A DNA stretch of 64,000 nucleotides, from positions 248,001-312,000 of the forward strand of contig NZ_PIPS01000003.1 of assembly GCF_003987185.1 (NCBI RefSeq), given 5' to 3'. The position numbers and the translations under genes were made by a program. Under the pieces are notes generated by a model, which was not told the DNA's origin, ran no database searches, and saw nothing but the letters and a program-made list of their open reading frames with translations. How positions within the stretch are numbered: position 1 is the first letter of the stretch; the number at the start of each line of letters is the position of its first letter. Positions 42,793 through 50,865 of this stretch are shown here, piece by piece. Origin of the DNA: Idiomarina aquatica (lineage in GTDB: Bacteria > Pseudomonadota > Gammaproteobacteria > Enterobacterales > Alteromonadaceae).

Positions 42793-43938
42793 CTAAAAAC
42801 ATAAGGCTCGAATTAAACTTTCTATCGTTTTCTTGGATGAATCTATCGAATCCATCGACAAAAACTCATCGGGCTGGTGTGCCTGATTGATCGAACCAGG
42901 CCCCATGACGATAGTTTGGCAGCCTAATGCTTGTAAAAAGGGGGCTTCGGTACAGTAGTTAACGGCCTGACTTGCCTGTTGACTGACTTTTTCAGCGAGC
43001 TTGACCAGGGCGGCATCGGTGGTTTGTTCAAAGCCTGGAATGGGTTCATGCAAATGCAGCCACTCGATTTGTGCTTCCGTTTGTTGTTTGAGCTCCGTCA
43101 AGTGGCGGTCGATGATACCGTACAGGTCATCAATGGCCATGCCAGGCAATGGTCGGACATCGATTTGTAGCTCACAACAGCCACAGATCCGATTGGGATT
43201 ATCACCACCATGGATGCTACCGAGATTAAGCGTGGGTTCGGGTACGGCAAACATCGGATTTGAATAGTTATGCGAAAATTCCGATTGGACTTGTAACAAT
43301 TTACCGATCACCTGATGCATCACCTCAATAGCGTTAATACCTAGCTTAGGATCCGAACTGTGACCGGAACGCCCGATCACCCGAATGGCTTCACTTAAAT
43401 GCCCTTTATGAGCGCAAACCGGCCGCATACTGGTCGGTTCACCAATAATGCAGGTGTCCGGCTTAAGGTTGTTGAACATCGACAATTGGCGCGCGCCATC
43501 CATGGTGGTTTCTTCGTCCGCCGTCGCCAGAATCATCAGCGGTTTTTGCTGAGCAGCACTGGGCAGGTTTTTTAACACCTCGATGATAAAGGCAAAAAAG
43601 CCTTTCATATCAATACTACCCAAGCCATACCAGCGATTGTCTTTCTCGGTCAGTTGAAATGGGTCCAGGCTCCAGCGCTGGGCATCGTAGGGAACCGTAT
43701 CGGTGTGTCCGGACAGCAGCAAACCGCCGGCACCAGTACCCCGACGTGCCAGTAGGTTGTACTTACCCGGTTTATTTTCCAGTTCATTGATCTCGCATTG
43801 AAAGCCCAGCGCTTCCAGCCAGGTTGCGAGCAAATCAATGACACCTTTGTTGGAGTGGTCCCAACCTGGATCCATGCTGCTGATGGAAGGAGTAGCAATT
43901 AACTGCTGGTACATGGAAAAAAAGGAAGGTATCGACAT
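42793..43938 (-). CDS. argE: Acetylornithine deacetylase ArgE
   Basis: 381 aa. M20 family zinc hydrolase releasing ornithine from N-acetylornithine. Metal-binding motifs LLSGHTDTVPYD (about residues 73-84) and SIDMKGFFAF, and the catalytic ATADEETTMDG (about 139-149) are present. Divergent from argC, with tandem ARG-box-like sites between. Its presence alongside the NAGS domain of ArgH(A) indicates the linear arginine pathway rather than the ArgJ cycle. Confidence 0.94.
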   Translation of the reverse strand: MSIPSFFSMYQQLIATPSISSMDPGWDHSNKGVIDLLATWLEALGFQCEINELENKPGKYNLLARRGTGAGGLLLSGHTDTVPYDAQRWSLDPFQLTEKDNRWYGLGSIDMKGFFAFIIEVLKNLPSAAQQKPLMILATADEETTMDGARQLSMFNNLKPDTCIIGEPTSMRPVCAHKGHLSEAIRVIGRSGHSSDPKLGINAIEVMHQVIGKLLQVQSEFSHNYSNPMFAVPEPTLNLGSIHGGDNPNRICGCCELQIDVRPLPGMAIDDLYGIIDRHLTELKQQTEAQIEWLHLHEPIPGFEQTTDAALVKLAEKVSQQASQAVNYCTEAPFLQALGCQTIVMGPGSINQAHQPDEFLSMDSIDSSKKTIESLIRALCF

Positions 43939-43962
43939 AGATAATTATCCATAAAAGTTGCA

Positions 43963-44001
43963 TAAATATATTTATTCGGATATTCTGCACAAAAATTCAC
44001 T
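43963..44001. promoter_or_regulatory. Tandem ARG boxes (ArgR operator) between argE and argC
   Basis: Two 18-bp sites separated by 3 bp, the classical spacing. The right box (43984-44001) matches the consensus half ATTCA exactly and TG-A of the other half. The left box (43963-43980) keeps the AT-rich core and ATTC. The position between divergent genes suits joint repression by ArgR with arginine. Confidence 0.65.
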
Positions 44002-44045
44002 TGTTCACCACTGAAGCAGAAAATCGTCGTAAAGGAAATAGCCGC

Positions 44046-45062
44046 GTGAAGAAAAACTCGTCCTTAACTGCCGTTGTTATCGGTGCCAGTGGTTACGCTG
44101 GTTCTGAACTGTGTCGTTTGGTGGCGCGGCATCCATTATTGACCCTTGCTGGCTGCTTTGTTTCTGAAGGCAGTGTTGATGCCGGTACGAAGTTGTCGGT
44201 GCTGTACCCAAAGCTTCGGGGTGTGGTGGATTTGCCATTACAGGGGCTGGACAGCCTGTCACTGAAGCAAATCAAAGCAACAGCGCAGGTGGTGTTTATT
44301 GCCACTGAACATGAGGCCGCCGCGCAGTTGGCCTATCAGTTATATGACAACAAACGCATTATCATTGACTTATCCGGCGCTCATCGTTTAGCAGAGGCAC
44401 AGGACTATGTCACCCATTACGGTTTTTCTCATCCGCATCCGCAATTGCTGAGCGAAGCCGTCTATGGCCTTGCTGAATGGCATACCGGCTTACTGGCAAA
44501 CGCTAATCTTATCGCGGTACCGGGCTGCTACCCCACCGCAACCTTACTGGCATTGAAGCCGGTGCAGCATCTATTGGCGTCGCAACCGGTGATTGTCAAC
44601 GCGGTATCCGGAGTAACGGGTGCCGGCCGCAAGCCGACGCATAAAACGCTGGGAGCCGAGCTATCGCTGCAGGGTTATGGGGTATTTAATCACCGTCATC
44701 AGCCTGAAATTGAGCAGCACGGGCAGACAGCGGTGGTCTTCACGCCGCACCTGGGGGCGTTTAAACGGGGCATTTTAGCCACGCTGTACCTGCAACTTGC
44801 CGAAGGGACATCGTGTCAAGACGTTGCCGAGGCTTATGCCGTGTATCAAAAACATCCGTGCGTGCGGGTTGGATACCAACATACACCGGCGATTCAGGAC
44901 GTCGAGCACAGCGGTTACTGCGATATTGGCTGGCATCGTAAAGGGACTCAACTGATTGTTTTTGCTGCCATTGATAACTTGCTAAAGGGGGCCGCAAGCC
45001 AGGCCTTGCAGTGTCTTAACCTGCGTTTTGGTGAGCCGCAAACAACCGGGGTGCCGTTATGA
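44046..45062 (+). CDS. argC: N-acetyl-gamma-glutamyl-phosphate reductase ArgC
   Basis: 338 aa from GTG 44046, with AAAGGA about 10 bases upstream; a TTG at 44001 would start inside the operator. NADP-binding GASGYAGSEL at the start and the catalytic cysteine in VPGCYPTATLLAL (about residues 156-168). Reduces N-acetylglutamyl phosphate to the semialdehyde. Overlaps argB by 4 bases (ATGA). Confidence 0.95.
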   Translation: MKKNSSLTAVVIGASGYAGSELCRLVARHPLLTLAGCFVSEGSVDAGTKLSVLYPKLRGVVDLPLQGLDSLSLKQIKATAQVVFIATEHEAAAQLAYQLYDNKRIIIDLSGAHRLAEAQDYVTHYGFSHPHPQLLSEAVYGLAEWHTGLLANANLIAVPGCYPTATLLALKPVQHLLASQPVIVNAVSGVTGAGRKPTHKTLGAELSLQGYGVFNHRHQPEIEQHGQTAVVFTPHLGAFKRGILATLYLQLAEGTSCQDVAEAYAVYQKHPCVRVGYQHTPAIQDVEHSGYCDIGWHRKGTQLIVFAAIDNLLKGAASQALQCLNLRFGEPQTTGVPL

Positions 45063-45811
45063 GCGGCGTTGTTGAAGTGATCAAGATAGGCGGTAGTTTG
45101 CTGGCGCAGCCTGCACAGTTACGAGCCTTATTTGCGGGGCTGGCACAGCAACAGCACAGCACCGTCATCGTGCATGGCGGCGGTGCTGCCGTTGACAACT
45201 GGTTGGCAGGCATGGGTCTACAAACCGAAAAGCGTGACGGGCTCAGGGTCAGTCACGAGCAACAGATGCCGCTGATTGTCGGAGCTCTGGCCGGTTATGC
45301 CAATAAACAGCTCATGAGTTATGCGATTGAAGCCGGACTGCAGCCCACCGGTCTCAGCTTGTGGGAAACCGGAATGCGGTGCAAAGCGCTGTCGAGTGAA
45401 CTGGGACAAGTGGGCATTTGCGACGAGGAGCAAAGCCAGGTATCTGAATGGATGAACTGGTTACTCGAGCACTCACACCTCAGCATCATCAGTTGCATCG
45501 GCTTTGACGCTAACGGCGGCTGGTACAACGTTAACGCGGATAATGCCGCAGCGGCACTCGCGCAAATGTTGAAGGCCAAACTGACCTTTGTTACTGACGT
45601 AGATGGTGTTTACGACCAGCAGCAACAGTTGATCCCGCAACTCGATTCGGCAAGGTACCGGCACCTGTGCCAACAGGGCGTCATTTCCGGGGGAATGAAG
45701 GTAAAAGTGGACAGTGCCCTGGCGACCGCCAGGCAGTTGCGACGCAGTGTGCGAATCTGCGGGTGCGCGTGCCTCACCCGCCCAGAATCCGGCACCACGA
45801 TCGTTGACTGA
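45059..45811 (+). CDS. argB: Acetylglutamate kinase ArgB
   Basis: 250 aa, the short form without the N-terminal helix linked to arginine feedback in other bacteria. Amino-acid kinase fold: KIGGSLL at the start, VHGGGAAVDNWL (about 40-51), the NVNADNAAAALA motif and TDVDGVY near residue 182. Phosphorylates N-acetylglutamate. Followed by argF after 21 bases. Confidence 0.95.
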   Translation: MSGVVEVIKIGGSLLAQPAQLRALFAGLAQQQHSTVIVHGGGAAVDNWLAGMGLQTEKRDGLRVSHEQQMPLIVGALAGYANKQLMSYAIEAGLQPTGLSLWETGMRCKALSSELGQVGICDEEQSQVSEWMNWLLEHSHLSIISCIGFDANGGWYNVNADNAAAALAQMLKAKLTFVTDVDGVYDQQQQLIPQLDSARYRHLCQQGVISGGMKVKVDSALATARQLRRSVRICGCACLTRPESGTTIVD

Positions 45812-45832
45812 TTTATTGACTTAGGTTTTACC

Positions 45833-46795
45833 ATGAAAGACACCACGACCCTACCGACAAACCTATTGTCGGGTTGCGAACTCAGCGCTGAGCAACTGCA
45901 GCAGGTGCTGAGCATCGCACAACAACAGAAAGCCCGGCCGCAGGCCTATCAACAACTGTTGGCCGGCAAAAGCATCGCGACAATCTTTGAAAAACCAAGC
46001 CTGCGTACCCGGGTTTCCTTTGCCGTTGGCATGCAAAAGCTGGGCGGGCAGGCCATTTACCTGGATGAGCAGGGGCAAGGGCTGGGACAGCGCGAGAGTA
46101 TTGCGGATTACGCAAAAAACTTATCCTGCTGGTGTGACGCGATTGTCGCACGAGTGCTTCAGCACGAGACCCTGCAGGAACTGGCCAAACACGCATCGGT
46201 GCCGGTCATCAACAGCTTGTGTGATCGCTATCACCCATGCCAGGCGCTGGCTGACTGCCTGACGCTGCAGGAGCAATTCGGTTCACTTGATGGGTTGCAT
46301 CTGGTGTATTGCGGCGATGGCAACAACGTAACCCGCTCGCTGATGTTGTATGCGGCGATGCTTGGCGCCAAGGTGACATCCGTGACGCCGGCTGATCGGG
46401 CCATTGAGCAAAGCTGGCTGGACGATATTAATGCACAGGCCGGCGGGAAGGCGCATAACGCCACCCACTTTGATGACCTCGGCGCGGTGGATGTCTTATA
46501 TACCGACACCTGGGTGTCGATGGGAGACGATACCCCACTACAGCAGGTGAAAGAAAAATTTCTGCCCTATCAAATTAATGCACAACGGGTTGCCCAGCTT
46601 AAGCCCCGTGCAGTGATGCACTGTCAGCCGGTACACCGCGGTTACGAAGTGACCTCGGAGGTCATTGACAGTGATTTGTCTCTTTGTCTGCAACAGGCCG
46701 AAAACCGCCTGTATGCCCAGAATGCGTTACTGAGCATGATGCTCAGTGATAGTTGTGCTTTTGCCGCTGCTACTGATTTAAGGAATGCCTCATGA
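45833..46795 (+). CDS. argF: Ornithine carbamoyltransferase ArgF
   Basis: 320 aa. Carbamoyl-phosphate-binding motif is [12 protein letters not shown] (about residues 53-64; S-L-R-T-R instead of S-T-R-T-R). [20 protein letters not shown] (ornithine loop) and HCQPVHRG (in place of the common HCLPAHRG) follow. The SMG loop favours ornithine over acetylornithine as substrate, and argE upstream agrees. Overlaps argG by 4 bases. Confidence 0.93.
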   Translation: MKDTTTLPTNLLSGCELSAEQLQQVLSIAQQQKARPQAYQQLLAGKSIATIFEKPSLRTRVSFAVGMQKLGGQAIYLDEQGQGLGQRESIADYAKNLSCWCDAIVARVLQHETLQELAKHASVPVINSLCDRYHPCQALADCLTLQEQFGSLDGLHLVYCGDGNNVTRSLMLYAAMLGAKVTSVTPADRAIEQSWLDDINAQAGGKAHNATHFDDLGAVDVLYTDTWVSMGDDTPLQQVKEKFLPYQINAQRVAQLKPRAVMHCQPVHRGYEVTSEVIDSDLSLCLQQAENRLYAQNALLSMMLSDSCAFAAATDLRNAS

Positions 46796-48000
46796 ATAAA
46801 GTTGTACTCGCCTATTCCGGAGGGTTAGATACCTCCGCCATTGTTCCCTGGTTAAAAGAGCATTACGACTGTGACGTTGTTGCCTTTGTCGCCGATGTCG
46901 GGCAGGGGGCAGAAGAGCTGGCCGGAGTGGAAGAAAAAGCCAAAGCTTCAGGTGCCAGTGAATGCTATGTGGTGGATCTGAAAGAAGAGTTTGCCCGGGC
47001 ATATATTTATCCCACCCTAAAAACCGGTGCCGTGTACGAGGGAACCTATCTGCTGGGAACCGCGATGGCGCGCCCGATTATTGCCAAAGCGCAGGTCGAG
47101 ATCGCACGAAAAGTGGGTGCTGATGCGCTGGCGCACGGCTGCACCGGGAAAGGCAATGATCAAGTTCGGTTTGAATCCTGCTACGCAGCGCTGGCCCCAG
47201 ATCTAACCGTGATTGCGCCCTGGCGTGAGTGGCAGCTAGACAGCCGTGAATCGTTGTTAAACTACCTGGCAGAACGCGATATTCCGTGCTCTGCGTCTGC
47301 TACCAAAATATACAGTCGTGACGCCAACGCCTGGCATATTTCGCACGAAGGCGGCGAGTTGGAAGACCCGTGGAACGAGCCGAGCGCACAAGTCTGGACA
47401 CTGACTAACTCACCTGAACAGGCGCCGGATGAGCCGGAATATCTGTCAGTGACGTTGGAAAAAGGTGAAATCACGGCGGTTAACGGTGCGTCCTTGTCGC
47501 CGCTTGGCTGTTTGGAAACACTCAATCAACTGGCTGCCAAACATGGTGTCGGACGGGTTGATATTGTTGAAAATCGATTGGTGGGCATGAAAAGCCGTGG
47601 TTGCTACGAAACGCCCGGGGGCACCGTGATGATGGCAGCGTTGCAGGCAATCGATGAACTGGTACTGGATAAAGCAAGCCGTAGCTGGAAGTCGCAACTG
47701 AGTGAGCAGTTTGCGCAATTGCTTTATGACGGACGTTGGTTTACGCCGTTAAAACAGTCGGTTTTGGCGGCCGCTGAAGCGCTGGCAGAAAAAGCCACTG
47801 GCGAGGTGGTGCTGAAGCTCTACAAAGGCCAGGCAACAGCGGTGAAAAAGCGCTCGCCCTATTCCTTGTACAGTGAAGACTTCGCCACCTTCGGTGCCGA
47901 TGAGGTCTATAACCAACAGCATGCAGAGGGTTTTATCCGTCTGTTCTCGCTGCCCAGCCGGATAGCGGCACTGCAGCAGCAAGGAGGCGGCGATGGCTAG
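46792..48000 (+). CDS. argG: Argininosuccinate synthase ArgG
   Basis: 402 aa. N-type ATP pyrophosphatase: [10 protein letters not shown] (about residues 5-14), then [31 protein letters not shown] and the tetramerisation C-terminus. Joins citrulline and aspartate. Overlaps argH by 8 bases. Confidence 0.97.
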   Translation: MNKVVLAYSGGLDTSAIVPWLKEHYDCDVVAFVADVGQGAEELAGVEEKAKASGASECYVVDLKEEFARAYIYPTLKTGAVYEGTYLLGTAMARPIIAKAQVEIARKVGADALAHGCTGKGNDQVRFESCYAALAPDLTVIAPWREWQLDSRESLLNYLAERDIPCSASATKIYSRDANAWHISHEGGELEDPWNEPSAQVWTLTNSPEQAPDEPEYLSVTLEKGEITAVNGASLSPLGCLETLNQLAAKHGVGRVDIVENRLVGMKSRGCYETPGGTVMMAALQAIDELVLDKASRSWKSQLSEQFAQLLYDGRWFTPLKQSVLAAAEALAEKATGEVVLKLYKGQATAVKKRSPYSLYSEDFATFGADEVYNQQHAEGFIRLFSLPSRIAALQQQGGGDG

Positions 48001-49828
48001 TGCGCAACTTTGGGGAGGACGTTTTGCGGACGGACCCAGCGAAGCCTTTCAGGCGTTTAACGACTCGTTGCCTTTTGACCATGTTTTAGCCGAACAGGAT
48101 ATTCAGGGCTCGGTAGCCTGGGCTGATGGATTGCGCCAGGTTGGCGTAATAACCGCCCAGGAATGTCAACAACTGCAGCAGGCACTGACAGAGCTGTGGC
48201 AGGAATTGCAACAGCATCCGCAGCAGATCGCCGTCGCCGGCGACGAGGACATCCATTCATTCATCGAGCGGAAGTTAGTTGAGCGGGTGGGTGATCTGGG
48301 CAAAAAATTACATACCGGGCGCAGCCGTAATGATCAGGTTGCTACGGACTTGCGCTTATGGAGTCGTCAACAAGGCCAGGCGGTGCTGAAGGCACTGACG
48401 ACGTTACAAGGTGCGTTGACGGAGTTCGCGGCGCGTGAAATCGATACGGTATTGCCGGGGTATACCCATTTGCAACGAGCCCAAACCGTGTTATTCGCGC
48501 ATTGGGCGCTGGCTTATGTGGAAATGTTGCAGCGTGACCACGAGCGGTTGGTGGATGCTTTAGAGCGTATGAACCAGTCGCCGCTGGGGTGTGGTGCTCT
48601 GGCCGGTACGGCTTACCCGATTGATCGCGAGCAGTTGGCGCAGCAACTGGGTTTTCATTCTGCCTGCCGCAATAGCCTTGATGCGGTTTCCGATCGTGAT
48701 TTTGTGCTGGAACTGCTCAGTACTGCGTCATTATCGATGCTGCATTTGTCACGGCTGGCAGAAGATCTGATTTTCTATAACAGTGGTGAGGCCGGCTTTA
48801 TCGAATTGGCCGATGATGTGACTTCCGGATCGTCGCTGATGCCGCAGAAAAAGAATCCCGACGCACTGGAACTGGTGCGGGGTAAAAGCGGACGTGTGAC
48901 CGGCGCGCTGATGGCAATGACGGTGACCTTAAAATCTTTACCGCTGGCCTACAACAAAGATCTGCAAGAAGACAAAGAAGGCCTCTTTGACGCATTAAAA
49001 CACTGGCGTGCGGCGCTCAACATCAGCAGCCAGTGCCTACAAGGGATTCGCGTCAATCGCGAACGTTGCCGGCAGGCGGCTCAACAGGGCTATGCAAACG
49101 CGACTGAGCTGGCGGATTATTTGGTGAGTAAAGGCGTACCCTTTCGGCAGGCGCACCACCAAGTCGGCGAACTGGTGCAACTGGCGATAAAACAGGGCAA
49201 GCCGCTGGAGCAGTTGTCATTATCACAGATGCAGCAGGTTACTGAAACGATTGAAGAGGATGTCTACCCGTGGCTGTCGCTACAGTCGCTGCTGGAAAAA
49301 CGACAGGCACTGGGCGGCACCTCACCGGAGCGCGTCAAAGAGGCACTGAAAAAGCATCAACAGCAGCAAAAGATACGTGTTCGTGATGCAAACCTATCGG
49401 ACATTGACGCGATTGTCGGGCTGGTCGGTCATTGGGCGGGAGCCGGTGAAAACTTGCCGCGCGCCAAGGATGATATCATTCATTCCATCAATGAATTTGC
49501 GGTGAGTGAAATTGACGGCAACGTCATGGGCTGTGCGTCATTGTACATATACACCACGGGTCTGGCAGAAATTCGTTCGCTTGGCGTGAACCCGCAAAGC
49601 AAGGTTAAAGGGCAGGGACGACTGCTGGTGGAAAAGCTACTGCGCAAAGCCCGCGACTTGCATTTAAAGCGGGTGATTGTGTTAACCCGGGTGCCGGACT
49701 TCTTTGAGCAGCAGGGTTTTTACCACTGCTCGAAGGACAGCTTGCCGGAGAAGGTGATGAAAGATTGTGAGCTGTGTCCGCGCAAGGCCAACTGCGATGA
49801 GCTGGCCATGGAGTTTCGGTTGCTGTAA
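47993..49828 (+). CDS. argH: Argininosuccinate lyase fused to N-acetylglutamate synthase, ArgH(A)
   Basis: 611 aa. Residues 1 to about 455 are argininosuccinate lyase, with [15 protein letters not shown] and the catalytic [12 protein letters not shown] loop (about 281-292). Residues about 462-611 are a GNAT acetyltransferase with the typical [22 protein letters not shown] acetyl-CoA loop and a C-terminal cysteine segment. The fusion supplies both the first (acetylglutamate) and last (arginine) steps of the pathway. This short-NAGS fusion is known in Moritella, Vibrio and other alteromonads. Last in the argCBFGH operon. Confidence 0.95.
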   Translation: MASAQLWGGRFADGPSEAFQAFNDSLPFDHVLAEQDIQGSVAWADGLRQVGVITAQECQQLQQALTELWQELQQHPQQIAVAGDEDIHSFIERKLVERVGDLGKKLHTGRSRNDQVATDLRLWSRQQGQAVLKALTTLQGALTEFAAREIDTVLPGYTHLQRAQTVLFAHWALAYVEMLQRDHERLVDALERMNQSPLGCGALAGTAYPIDREQLAQQLGFHSACRNSLDAVSDRDFVLELLSTASLSMLHLSRLAEDLIFYNSGEAGFIELADDVTSGSSLMPQKKNPDALELVRGKSGRVTGALMAMTVTLKSLPLAYNKDLQEDKEGLFDALKHWRAALNISSQCLQGIRVNRERCRQAAQQGYANATELADYLVSKGVPFRQAHHQVGELVQLAIKQGKPLEQLSLSQMQQVTETIEEDVYPWLSLQSLLEKRQALGGTSPERVKEALKKHQQQQKIRVRDANLSDIDAIVGLVGHWAGAGENLPRAKDDIIHSINEFAVSEIDGNVMGCASLYIYTTGLAEIRSLGVNPQSKVKGQGRLLVEKLLRKARDLHLKRVIVLTRVPDFFEQQGFYHCSKDSLPEKVMKDCELCPRKANCDELAMEFRLL

Positions 49829-49843
49829 GCCGTTTACGCGGTG

Positions 49844-50686
49844 TTAGTACAAGGTTTTAATCCAGCGTTCCTCGGTGATAAAGTTCCAGGCCCATGGTTT
49901 CCACTTATCACTGAGGCCGTTGCCCAACGCATCCTCTAGCGCCATACCTTGCTCGCGCATGCTGTCCACTTCCGCTTTGGTGGCCTTAATCATATCCAGA
50001 AACGCCTGATAATCGGCGCGGCTCGCCTTCGGACCGTGGCCAGGGATGATCACCGTATCGTCATTAATCTTACTGATGAGTGTGGTGACGTTATTGATAT
50101 ACCCCTCAACGTCACCGCCACTGCCTAAATCAATGAATGGGAAACGCTCATTAAAGAACAGGTCACCCGGGTGCAATACATTCGCTTTTTCAAACCATAC
50201 GGCGACGTCCCCGTCAGTATGGCCATTGGCAAGATAGAACACATGCACCGTATCACCGTTGATGTGTAACGTAACGGTTGAATCAAAGGTTAACTGCGGT
50301 AGTCCGGCGGCATTAAAGTCGCTGTCATTGCTTAACCGTTTGCGTACATTGTCATGAGCCAGAATGGTGGCATCATGGTTTTCCCGTAGCCACATATTAG
50401 AGCCGACGTGATCGCCGTGAAAGTGTGTATTGATGACGTAACGAACCGGCTCGCCGGTCAACTCGTCAATTTTGGCGCTGATTTTTTCCGCCATCTGCTG
50501 ATATTGATCATCAATCAGCAGCACGCCATCGGCGCCATGCATCAGTGCCATATTGCCGCCGGCACCACTGAGCATGTGAATATTATCGGCGACGGCATCG
50601 GCGCTTACCTGAACGTCAGCAAAACGATCTTGAGCAGTCGCAGCAGCGCTTAGAGCAAGGGCTGCCAGCAGGGTAAGTTTTTTCAT
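49844..50686 (-). CDS. Secreted MBL-fold metallo-hydrolase
   Basis: 280 aa from the ATG at 50686 (AGGAA SD, typical M-K-K signal); longer in-frame starts lack an SD. Signal peptide about 19 residues (ATA-Q). Zinc motif THFHGDHVG, then NGHTDGDVAVWF, HPGDLFFN and IPGHGPK supply the two-metal ligands. Periplasmic, closest in layout to the quinoprotein-relay/SoxH-like group; beta-lactamase activity is possible but not indicated. It is divergent from the Pho-boxed lipoprotein and shares its promoter region. Confidence 0.87.
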   Translation of the reverse strand: MKKLTLLAALALSAAATAQDRFADVQVSADAVADNIHMLSGAGGNMALMHGADGVLLIDDQYQQMAEKISAKIDELTGEPVRYVINTHFHGDHVGSNMWLRENHDATILAHDNVRKRLSNDSDFNAAGLPQLTFDSTVTLHINGDTVHVFYLANGHTDGDVAVWFEKANVLHPGDLFFNERFPFIDLGSGGDVEGYINNVTTLISKINDDTVIIPGHGPKASRADYQAFLDMIKATKAEVDSMREQGMALEDALGNGLSDKWKPWAWNFITEERWIKTLY

Positions 50687-50785
50687 AAAGGGTTCCTGAT
50701 TGGGTTTTAACCTGATTACTTTGTAGACAAAGAAAGGGATCAATTCAACGTGTCAAAAACGTGAATCTTTTGTGACAGTTTGAAG

Positions 50786-50819
50786 TTGTCACATATCTGT
50801 CATGCAGAATCACTACTCT
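50786..50819 (+). promoter_or_regulatory. PhoB box and -10 element upstream of the lipoprotein-TonB receptor pair
   Basis: TTGTCAC (50786-50792), ATAT (50793-50796), CTGTCAT (50797-50803): two 7-base half-sites with a 4-base AT spacer, as in the PhoB consensus. A TACTCT -10-like element (50814-50819) follows after 10 bases, the spacing of PhoB-activated promoters where the box replaces the -35. The lipoprotein start is 46 bases further on. Confidence 0.8.
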
Positions 50820-50865
50820 CGTTTCCGTCAATTCAAAACCGAAAAATGAAGGTCGGGAGAACTCA

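Noticed and set aside
45982-46018. S-L-R-T-R in ArgF as sign of acetyl- or succinylornithine transcarbamylase
   Set aside because: The SMG ornithine loop, the HPCQ motif and the presence of ArgE fit ordinary ornithine carbamoyltransferase; the variant is common in alteromonads as far as I recall.
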